Below, piece by piece: positions 7,748 through 13,765 of a stretch of DNA of 13,765 nt. The translations under genes and the position numbers were made by a program. This DNA is from Cryomorphaceae bacterium (GTDB lineage: Bacteria > Bacteroidota > Bacteroidia > Flavobacteriales > Schleiferiaceae). The stretch lies in contig CATITW010000353.1 in assembly GCA_949547975.1 (NCBI GenBank), positions 1 to 13,765 of the forward strand, in the 5' to 3' direction. How positions within the stretch are numbered: position 1 is the stretch's first letter; every line of letters starts with the position of its first letter. The notes below the pieces were generated by a model. That model was not told the DNA's origin. It did not search any database and saw only the letters and a program-made list of their open reading frames with translations.

Positions 7748-9541
7748 ATGAATTTGCGTAACATCGCCATCATCGCACACGTTGATCACGGGAAAACAAC
7801 TCTCGTGGATAACATGCTGCACACAGCAAAGCTTTTCCGTGACAATCAGCAAGTAGATGATCTACTGCTAGATAACAATGATCTTGAGCGTGAGCGCGGG
7901 ATTACGATCCTTTCCAAAAACGTAAGTATTCGTTGGAAGGACACAAAAATCAACATCATCGATACCCCAGGTCACAGTGACTTTGGTGGTGAAGTGGAGC
8001 GTGTTTTGAACATGGCCGATGGTGTAATTCTATTGGTAGATGCTTTTGAAGGCCCGATGCCACAAACGCGTTTTGTACTCCAAAAAGCATTGTCTTTAGG
8101 AAAAACGCCGATCGTAGTCATCAATAAAGTAGATAAGCCGAACTGTACGCCAGATTTGGTACATGACCAAGTTTTCGAGTTGTTCTTCAACTTGGAAGCG
8201 ACCGAAGAACAATTGGACTTTGTAACCGTCTATGGTTCAGGGAAAGAAAAGTGGATGGGTCCAGACTGGTCCACTCCGACTGAGGACATCACTTACCTTT
8301 TAGATACGATCGTAGAAACGATTCCTTCACCGAAAGTTGAAGAGGGTAACCTACAACTTCAAATCACTTCGCTCGACTTTAGCTCGTTTACAGGTCGTAT
8401 CGCGATCGGTCGTATTCAGCGCGGAAGCCTGAAGGAAGGACAGCAGATCAGCCTATGCCGCCGTGATGGCAGCATCAAAAAAGCAAAAATCAAGGAATTG
8501 ATGATCTTCGAAGGCCTCGGTAAATCGAAGGTGAAAGAAGCACATGCAGGAGAAATCGTCGCTGTGAGTGGATTGGACGGTTTTGAGATTGGTGATACTA
8601 TCGCTGATATCGAAAATCCAGAAGCACTTCCTACTATGGAGATCGACAAGCCAACTATGAGCATGTTGTTCTCGATCAACAACTCGCCATTCTTCGGTAA
8701 AGAAGGAAAGCACGTGACCTCGCAAAAGATTCGCGAGCGTTTGATGTTGGAGACAGAGAAAAACTTGGCATTACGCGTTGAAGACACGAGCGCTGCTGAC
8801 CAATTCATCGTTCACGGTCGTGGTATTCTTCACCTCGGTATCCTCATCGAAACCATGCGTCGCGAAGGCTACGAACTTCAGCTCGGTATGCCGCAAGTGA
8901 TCTTTAAGGAGATTGAAGGCAAGAAACACGAACCGATCGAAGAATTGACAGTAGATGTACCCGAAGAAAGCGCTGGAAAGGTGATCGAACTCGTTACCAA
9001 GCGTAAAGGTGAACTTCTCGTCATGGAAGCTAAAAACGATCTTACTCGTTTGGAGTTTGAAATCCCATCGCGTGGTATCATGGGTCTTCGTAATAACGTT
9101 CTTACAGCAACGGCTGGTGAAGCCATCATGGCACACCGCTTGAAAGAATACCAACCGTACAAAGGCGACATGGATCGTCGTATCTCAGGTGTTCTTATTG
9201 CGAAGGAAGCGGGTAAAGCGAGTACCTACTCTATGGATAAGCTACAAGACCGCGGTAAGTTCTTCATCGAGCCAGGTGAGCACCTCTACGGTGGTCAGAT
9301 CGTAGGTGAAGCGAACCGTCCAGGTGACCTCGTAGTCAACCCTTGTATCGCGAAGCAGCTGAACAACATGCGTGCAGCTGGTAAAGACGATAACTCGGCG
9401 CTATTTACTCCGATCAAATTCAGCTTGGAAGAAGCGATGGAATACATCGGTGCAGATGAGTATGTAGAGGTTACTCCAGAGAGCATCCGCTTAAGAAAAA
9501 TCTTACTGCAAGAAAGTGACCGTAAGCGTCAGGCGAAATAA
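7748..9541 (+). CDS. typA: Translational GTPase TypA/BipA
   Basis: This ribosome-associated GTPase is related to elongation factor G and acts in ribosome assembly and stress adaptation. It has 597 residues, full length. The GTPase motifs are all present: G1 AHVDHGKTT (residues 10-18), G2 RERGIT (48-53), G3 DTPGH (72-76) and G4 NKVD (126-129). They are followed by a beta-barrel domain (about 200-290, with SSFTGRIAIGRIQRGSLKEG), an EF-G-like domain ending GRGILHLGILIETMRREGYEL, a domain V-like part with PSRGIMGLRN, and the TypA-specific C-terminal domain (GEHLYGGQIVGEANRPGDLV). The ATG at 7748 begins MNLRNIAIIAHVD, the normal family N-terminus. The upstream TTG at 7721 is rejected because it lies in the -7 promoter element. 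There is no Shine-Dalgarno; the leader is AT-rich. The gene appears monocistronic, with its own promoter and a terminator 27 bp after the stop. Confidence 0.98.
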   Translation: MNLRNIAIIAHVDHGKTTLVDNMLHTAKLFRDNQQVDDLLLDNNDLERERGITILSKNVSIRWKDTKINIIDTPGHSDFGGEVERVLNMADGVILLVDAFEGPMPQTRFVLQKALSLGKTPIVVINKVDKPNCTPDLVHDQVFELFFNLEATEEQLDFVTVYGSGKEKWMGPDWSTPTEDITYLLDTIVETIPSPKVEEGNLQLQITSLDFSSFTGRIAIGRIQRGSLKEGQQISLCRRDGSIKKAKIKELMIFEGLGKSKVKEAHAGEIVAVSGLDGFEIGDTIADIENPEALPTMEIDKPTMSMLFSINNSPFFGKEGKHVTSQKIRERLMLETEKNLALRVEDTSAADQFIVHGRGILHLGILIETMRREGYELQLGMPQVIFKEIEGKKHEPIEELTVDVPEESAGKVIELVTKRKGELLVMEAKNDLTRLEFEIPSRGIMGLRNNVLTATAGEAIMAHRLKEYQPYKGDMDRRISGVLIAKEAGKASTYSMDKLQDRGKFFIEPGEHLYGGQIVGEANRPGDLVVNPCIAKQLNNMRAAGKDDNSALFTPIKFSLEEAMEYIGADEYVEVTPESIRLRKILLQESDRKRQAK

Positions 9542-9568
9542 GCCACGCTTTTTTTACAGGAATACAAG

Positions 9569-9595
9569 AAAAGCCCCGCAGTGCGGGGCTTTTTT
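9569..9595. terminator. Bidirectional intrinsic terminator between convergent typA and mutB
   Basis: An 11-bp stem (AAAAGCCCCGC and GCGGGGCTTTT) closes an AGT loop and is followed by further T residues on the plus strand. On the minus strand the stem is followed by TTTTCTTG. It lies 27 bp past the typA stop and 25 bp past the end of mutB, so it can end both the typA transcript and the four-gene minus-strand unit. Confidence 0.9.
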
Positions 9596-9620
9596 ATGCT
9601 GAAAATTTGCGGCGCCTTCT

Positions 9621-11696
9621 CTAGGCTAATCCTTCGATCAAAATGTCCAAAATAGCAGTAGCGGCTTTGGCGATGGCCGTACCCGGACCGAAAATTCCCG
9701 CTACGCCTTGGTCGTAGAGATACTCATAATCTTGTGCAGGAATCACCCCGCCGACAATCACTAAAATATCTGGACGTCCTAGTTTAGCGAGTTCCTCCAT
9801 AACAGCAGGAACGAGGGTTTTGTGACCCGCCGCTAGTGAACTTACACCTAGGATGTGTACGTCGTTCTCGACCGCTTGTTTCGCAGCCTCAGCCGGCGTT
9901 TGGAAGAGCGGTCCCATATCTACATCGAAACCTAAATCCGCAAATGATGTTGCGACTACTTTAGCGCCTCGATCGTGCCCATCCTGGCCCATCTTAGCCA
10001 CCATAATGCGCGCACGACGGCCTGCTTTTTCTGCAAAAGCATCCGAAGCCTTTAAGGCATTTTCAAAATCTTCGTTCTTCTTCATCTCATTCGAATAGAC
10101 GCCACTAATGGTTTGTGTTTTTGCCACATAACGACCCCATGGGCGTTCTAATGCTGCAGAAATTTCTCCCAGCGTGGCGCGCACCTTTGCGGCCTCCACG
10201 GCCAAGCCTAAAAGATTCCCTTCACCTGAAGAGGCGCAATCTTCGAGCGCGATAATCGCCGCATCCACGGCCTTCTGATCGCGAGAACCTTTAAGTGCTG
10301 CCAAACCTTCGAGCTGCTCTTTGCGCACTTGGGCACCTTGCACCTCAAGGATGTCAAGGTTTGCGCGCTCCGAACTTTGGAAGGCATTCACGCCCACAAT
10401 AATATCGTTACCACTATCGATGCGAGCTTGCTTTCGTGCAGCGGCTTCTTCGATACGCAGTTTTGGAATCCCCGCTTCGATCGCCTTGGTCATCCCTCCG
10501 AGCTCGTCCACCTCACGCATCAACTCTTGAGCGCGGTCGATCAGATCCGCAGTCAAACGTTCCACGTAATGTGAACCGCCCCATGGATCTGCAGTGAAAG
10601 TGATGTCGGTTTCTAGCTGTAAATGGAGCTGGGTGTTTCGTGCGATTCGTGCAGAGAAATCGGTAGGTAAAGCGATGGCCTCGTCCAAAGAATTGGTATG
10701 AAGACTTTGCGTCCCACCCATCGTAGCTGCCATAGCCTCTACCGCAGTGCGTGTTACATTATTGAACGGATCTTGCTCAGTAAGCGACCATCCAGAAGTC
10801 TGACTGTGCGTACGAAGCGCCATCGACTTTGGATTCTTCGCCCCCAATTCTGACAAATGCTTCGACCACAAATAGCGGGCGGCACGCATCTTCGCAATCT
10901 CCATAAATGGATTCATGCCAATGCCCCAGAAGAAACTTAATCGGGGTGCAAACGCATCGATATCTAAGCCTGCAGCAACGCCCGTTTTCACATATTCTAA
11001 ACCGTCACAAAGCGTATAGGCCATCTCGATATCCGCCGTAGCTCCTGCCTCTTGCATGTGGTACCCTGAAATGGAAATGCTATTGAACTTCGGCATGTGC
11101 TTACTCGTGTAGGCAAAAATGTCCGAGATCACGCGCATACTTTCGCTCGGCGGATAGATGTAAGTGTTGCGTACCATGAACTCCTTCAAAATATCATTCT
11201 GAATGGTTCCTGAGAGTGCAGACAGATCCGCACCTTGCTCGAGCGCAGCAACGATATAAAACGCCATGATGGGCAACACTGCGCCATTCATGGTCATAGA
11301 TACTGACATTTGGTCTAACGGAATTCCATCGAACAACACTTTCATGTCCTCGACGCTGTCGATCGCAACGCCCGCCTTCCCTACATCACCAACCACGCGT
11401 TCGTGGTCACTGTCGTAGCCGCGGTGGGTCGCTAAATCAAAAGCAACACTAAGTCCCTTTTGTCCAGCCTCCAAATTTCTTCGGTAAAACGCATTCGACT
11501 CTGTTGCCGTGGAAAAACCAGCATACTGACGGATGGTCCAAGGACGACCGACATACATGGTTCCATACGGTCCGCGCACGTACGGCGGCTTTCCAGGAAG
11601 CGTTCCTAAATGATTCGCTTCGGCGAGATCTTCTGCGGTATATTTTGGCTTAACGACGATCTGCTCTGGCGTTTTCCAAGTAGTTTTCTGTGACAT
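9621..11696 (-). CDS. mutB: Methylmalonyl-CoA mutase, large (catalytic) subunit
   Basis: This is the adenosylcobalamin-dependent enzyme that interconverts methylmalonyl-CoA and succinyl-CoA, linking propionate and branched-chain or odd-chain catabolism to the TCA cycle. It has 691 residues. The N-terminal TIM-barrel segment [20 protein letters not shown] carries Tyr58, equivalent to the radical-shielding tyrosine of the Propionibacterium enzyme. Arg188 (PPSESMRVI) and His213 ([11 protein letters not shown]) match the other substrate-contacting residues. The C-terminal cobalamin-binding domain (about 562-691) has DGHDRG at 572-577, with His574 as the cobalt ligand, followed by GVSSLAAGH and VIVGGVIP. 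The start ATG lies 6 nt after the small-subunit stop, and TAAGGAG, overlapping that stop, supplies a Shine-Dalgarno sequence. It is the last gene of the minus-strand unit. No MeaB-type chaperone or epimerase gene is in the window. Confidence 0.97.
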   Translation of the reverse strand: MSQKTTWKTPEQIVVKPKYTAEDLAEANHLGTLPGKPPYVRGPYGTMYVGRPWTIRQYAGFSTATESNAFYRRNLEAGQKGLSVAFDLATHRGYDSDHERVVGDVGKAGVAIDSVEDMKVLFDGIPLDQMSVSMTMNGAVLPIMAFYIVAALEQGADLSALSGTIQNDILKEFMVRNTYIYPPSESMRVISDIFAYTSKHMPKFNSISISGYHMQEAGATADIEMAYTLCDGLEYVKTGVAAGLDIDAFAPRLSFFWGIGMNPFMEIAKMRAARYLWSKHLSELGAKNPKSMALRTHSQTSGWSLTEQDPFNNVTRTAVEAMAATMGGTQSLHTNSLDEAIALPTDFSARIARNTQLHLQLETDITFTADPWGGSHYVERLTADLIDRAQELMREVDELGGMTKAIEAGIPKLRIEEAAARKQARIDSGNDIIVGVNAFQSSERANLDILEVQGAQVRKEQLEGLAALKGSRDQKAVDAAIIALEDCASSGEGNLLGLAVEAAKVRATLGEISAALERPWGRYVAKTQTISGVYSNEMKKNEDFENALKASDAFAEKAGRRARIMVAKMGQDGHDRGAKVVATSFADLGFDVDMGPLFQTPAEAAKQAVENDVHILGVSSLAAGHKTLVPAVMEELAKLGRPDILVIVGGVIPAQDYEYLYDQGVAGIFGPGTAIAKAATAILDILIEGLA

Positions 11697-11705
11697 AACT
11701 CCTTA
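11697..11705 (-). promoter_or_regulatory. Shine-Dalgarno overlapping the mutA stop codon
   Basis: Read on the minus strand the junction is TAAGGAGTTATG: the mutA stop TAA is part of a TAAGGAG ribosome-binding sequence with only 2 nt between GGAG and the mutB ATG. It is the clearest Shine-Dalgarno at any start in the window and should favour coupled, balanced synthesis of the two subunits. Confidence 0.55.
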
Positions 11706-12989
11706 CTTTGAAGGTGATGATTCGGCGCGCTCACTTTCAAGATCTGCTGCCCATTGCACGGGAATAAGCGGTTCGATCGACTTGTCTTTATGACGTTTTT
11801 GCCAATCTTCGCGACTCCTATTCTTTTTCGGCACATACCCCGCTGGCAGTGCGTCTTTGGCATTGGGATACAGATTCACACCCATCACCTTTTCGGGCAT
11901 CGCTTTCGCCTTCTCTGTAGCCAATTCATCTTGAACCCAACCCTTTTCCAGCGCTTCCAACAGTCCGCCCTGCTCCCGAATCTCTCCAAGAATCTCCCAG
12001 GCAGCTTTTGCAAACTCATCCGTGAGCGTTTCGATATAAAACGCCCCAGCAGCTGGGTCTTCTACACGGTCTAAATAACTTTCATAGGCCAAAACAAAAT
12101 GCTGGTTCAGCGCCAAGCGCTCCCCTTCCGGATCTGCAAAGGTGGTAATGCTATTGTACGGACGGATCTGCAAGGCGTCAGCACCTCCTACGACCGCACC
12201 AAAGGCGGCAGAGGTAGCGCGCAACAGGTTGGTATGCACATCGTACGCGCTCTGGTGCGCGGTCGAAGTTTCTGCATAAATCTCTAGATGCACCGCCGGC
12301 AATTCTTTCTCTTCCAGCAAACGAGCCCACAACAAACGCATCGCACGGTACTTCGCGATCTCCTCAAAAACATACGTTCCGCTCGTCAGTGCAAGCCAGT
12401 ATTGCTCCAGCCCCACAGTGCCGAACGTATCGAGGTAAAACTCAAGGTGCGCTGCGGCGAGTCCAAGCTGCATTTCTGCTGAGGCACCACAGGCCCCATA
12501 AAAATTGGCGTTCACACACATGTAACGCATGCCCTTTGGAGCGAGCCTGCTTAACTCCCCGAGGTCATACATCAGCGCTTCGTTCCATTCGCCAGTACGC
12601 GCGGCAATCTCGATCGGGTCAATGTTGATCGTTCCGGAAAGCTCCGCAGCTGAAATGGTTTGATCGTGCGTAAAGTGCAACAACGCCTCCATCACCTCAG
12701 CACCACTGCCCTCTACAACGAGATGCAAGTCGATGTGCTCGAGCTGAATGTCCCTTACAATCCGCGGTAAAAAATGCGTGTCATTCAGATAAAACAGCAA
12801 TCCAGAGGCGCCATGAGTTAGGCGTTGTAGTGCCCAATCATTTGCAGCAAACTCCTTCTCTACCGCATGTTCTTGAACCATGCTCCACCACGGCTGCTTT
12901 CTGTATCCGGCGCCCGTTTCGGGTCCCTCGGTGTACAGCGGTTCGACTGCACGGCCGTGCGGATAGCTTCGTTTAACGGTTTCACTCAT
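11703..12989 (-). CDS. mutA: Methylmalonyl-CoA mutase, small subunit (short form)
   Basis: This is the non-catalytic partner that pairs with the large subunit encoded directly downstream. It has 428 residues and shows the mutase barrel only: GASGLLFYLND (60-70), a segment CGASAEMQLGLAAAHLEFY (167-185) parallel to [14 protein letters not shown] of the large subunit, ALQIRPYNSITTFADPEGERLALNQ (272-296) and VMGVNLYPNA near the end. The catalytic histidine of the large subunit is absent from the parallel position (NANFYGACGAS), as expected for this subunit. The C-terminal cobalamin-like domain of the longer Propionibacterium MutA is also missing; the protein ends about 60 residues after the barrel. 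The ATG at 12989 is chosen; the alternative TTG at 13004 adds five residues. The ATG overlaps the stop of the upstream FtsB-like gene in ATGAGTGA, implying translational coupling. The stop is 6 nt before mutB. Confidence 0.93.
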   Translation of the reverse strand: MSETVKRSYPHGRAVEPLYTEGPETGAGYRKQPWWSMVQEHAVEKEFAANDWALQRLTHGASGLLFYLNDTHFLPRIVRDIQLEHIDLHLVVEGSGAEVMEALLHFTHDQTISAAELSGTINIDPIEIAARTGEWNEALMYDLGELSRLAPKGMRYMCVNANFYGACGASAEMQLGLAAAHLEFYLDTFGTVGLEQYWLALTSGTYVFEEIAKYRAMRLLWARLLEEKELPAVHLEIYAETSTAHQSAYDVHTNLLRATSAAFGAVVGGADALQIRPYNSITTFADPEGERLALNQHFVLAYESYLDRVEDPAAGAFYIETLTDEFAKAAWEILGEIREQGGLLEALEKGWVQDELATEKAKAMPEKVMGVNLYPNAKDALPAGYVPKKNRSREDWQKRHKDKSIEPLIPVQWAADLESERAESSPSK

Positions 12990-13299
12990 CGGAGGAATCT
13001 TCAAATTCTATGATAGTTATGGTTTCCCCTTCCTTGTGCATCCCGAAGTTTTCTCGGGCGTAACGTTCGAAAGCGGCAGGATCGGTCTCTAGTTGTTCCA
13101 ATAAGGTTCGATCGTGTTCGAGCGCATTTTCATAGTAGTCGATATCGCGCTCAAGGTGTTCGATCTGCGTGTCCAATTCAGCTTGGATGAAGTAATTGTT
13201 CGTGTCTAAAAACACCATCCAAAGCGCAAATAAAAGGCCGGACGCGACAAATTTATTAGTGACAAAAGCCACTACGGGATGTTGGAAAAACTTCTTCAT
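12982..13299 (-). CDS. Septum formation initiator (FtsB/DivIC family)
   Basis: This small single-pass inner-membrane division protein has 105 residues. A short basic N-terminus (MKKFFQHP) is followed by one hydrophobic segment at about 11-31. A charged, leucine-spaced periplasmic coiled coil runs from about 38 to 72. The family-typical tail ERYARENFGMHKEGET (78-93) follows, and then an acidic end (EFEDSSDE). FtsB/DivIC proteins form a complex with FtsL and FtsQ/DivIB that activates septal peptidoglycan synthesis. The assignment rests on architecture and the YARE-FGMHKEGE motif; separating FtsB from a division-type paralogue needs a family comparison. The gene starts 28 bp after the ABC exporter stop, and its TGA overlaps the ATG of mutA. 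From memory, this neighbour pair is common in Flavobacteriia. Confidence 0.88.
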   Translation of the reverse strand: MKKFFQHPVVAFVTNKFVASGLLFALWMVFLDTNNYFIQAELDTQIEHLERDIDYYENALEHDRTLLEQLETDPAAFERYARENFGMHKEGETITIIEFEDSSDE

Positions 13300-13327
13300 G
13301 CTTTAAAAATACGACAGGCGAACGGGA

Positions 13328-13765
13328 TTATTCTCCTGCCTCAGAATTATCTGCTAAGGAGCTATCCACTGCGCCTCTGCCCACGTCTTGCAAACGAACC
13401 AGCTCCGCGTAGGTACCTTGCTGAGCGATCAAATCATCGTGTGTTCCGCGCTCCACGACCTGGCCTTCGTTCATCACCAAAATCTGGTGTGCACCACGAA
13501 TGGTCGACAAGCGGTGCGCAATCACTACGGACGTACGACCTTTCATCAAACGGTCCAAGGCTTCTTGCACGAGGTGCTCACTTTCGCTATCGAGCGCACT
13601 GGTCGCTTCATCCAAAATGAGCAACTGCGGATCTTTCAAAAGTGCACGCGCTATGGCAATACGCTGGCGCTGACCACCACTGAGCTGTACGCCACGCTCA
13701 CCCACGGTAGTGTCGAGCTTCTCAGGGAACCCTTCGATAAACTCCCAGGCATTCGCTTGTTTCGC
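13328..13765 (-). CDS. ABC exporter ATP-binding domain, C-terminal end (MsbA-type), truncated by window edge
   Basis: The frame is open to the last base, so only the final 145 residues are present; the GTG at 13705 is internal. In the fragment the signature motif [15 protein letters not shown] starts at residue 28, Walker B and the D-loop [12 protein letters not shown] at about 48-59, and the H-loop IAHRLSTI has its histidine near residue 84. [27 protein letters not shown] is the usual end of the nucleotide-binding domain in exporters with fused membrane and ATPase domains. The transmembrane half and Walker A lie beyond the window, so substrate (lipid, drug or peptide) cannot be judged. It is upstream of the FtsB-like gene by 28 bp on the same strand, and the operon promoter is outside the window. 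A short polar tail ([17 protein letters not shown]) follows the domain. Confidence 0.93.
   Translation of the reverse strand, partial: AKQANAWEFIEGFPEKLDTTVGERGVQLSGGQRQRIAIARALLKDPQLLILDEATSALDSESEHLVQEALDRLMKGRTSVVIAHRLSTIRGAHQILVMNEGQVVERGTHDDLIAQQGTYAELVRLQDVGRGAVDSSLADNSEAGE

Noticed and set aside
8416..9171. Long open frames antisense to typA (up to 130 codons).
   Set aside because: Their translations show no domain, signal peptide or recognisable motif, and they lie wholly inside a conserved gene whose codon bias explains the open antisense frame.
9546..9555. A T-rich run just after the typA stop, before the hairpin, as a possible separate terminator.
   Set aside because: There is no GC-rich stem directly upstream of it; the hairpin at 9569-9595 is the functional candidate.
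12990..13004. A TTG start for the mutase small subunit at 13004.
   Set aside because: It adds only five residues, uses a rarer start codon, and has no better ribosome-binding sequence than the ATG at 12989.
1..13765. Search for a mobile element, CRISPR array, defence island, tRNA or riboswitch.
   Set aside because: No transposase, integrase, direct-repeat array, tRNA-like cloverleaf or long structured leader was seen. All intergenic gaps are under 100 bp and are explained by promoters, terminators or operon spacing. I see no cobalamin riboswitch at the mutase genes, though the operon leader lies outside the window.

Overview
The window looks like a chromosomal segment of a Bacteroidota bacterium, probably order Flavobacteriales. 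The evidence is a TonB-dependent receptor of a Bacteroidota-type family, a secreted protein with features of type IX secretion (T9SS) cargo, an exact Bacteroidota -7 promoter element (TACTTTTG) before typA, mostly weak Shine-Dalgarno sites, and an FtsB-like gene next to methylmalonyl-CoA mutase genes. The genus cannot be fixed from this sequence. Coding density is high, no intergenic gap exceeds 100 bp, and I found no RNA gene, insertion sequence, CRISPR array or phage gene.

Layout. (1) 1-1982 (+): the 3' part of a TonB-dependent outer-membrane receptor, cut by the window edge. (2) 2013-2044: a symmetric hairpin terminator shared with the convergent next cluster. (3) 7650 down to 2075 (-): a co-directional cluster of a 708-residue secreted protein (probable T9SS cargo), a YdhF-like aldo/keto reductase and phosphoenolpyruvate carboxylase (ppc). 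ppc starts 4 nt after the reductase stop. (4) 7651-7747: a divergent promoter region. (5) 7748-9541 (+): typA/bipA, a translational GTPase. (6) 9569-9595: a second symmetric terminator at a convergent junction. (7) 13765 down to 9621 (-): a probable four-gene transcription unit of an ABC exporter ATPase (3' end only), an FtsB/DivIC-like division protein, and the small and large subunits of methylmalonyl-CoA mutase.

Functionally this is mostly central metabolism and housekeeping. PEP carboxylase replenishes oxaloacetate, and the mutase interconverts methylmalonyl-CoA and succinyl-CoA, so both feed the C4 part of the TCA cycle, but they lie in separate transcription units. I saw no new defence, mobile or biosynthetic system. 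The points most worth a second look are the uncharacterised secreted protein, the His-to-Asp change in the PEP carboxylase glycine-rich loop, the short mutase small subunit without a cobalamin domain, and the tight coupling of a division gene to the mutase genes.
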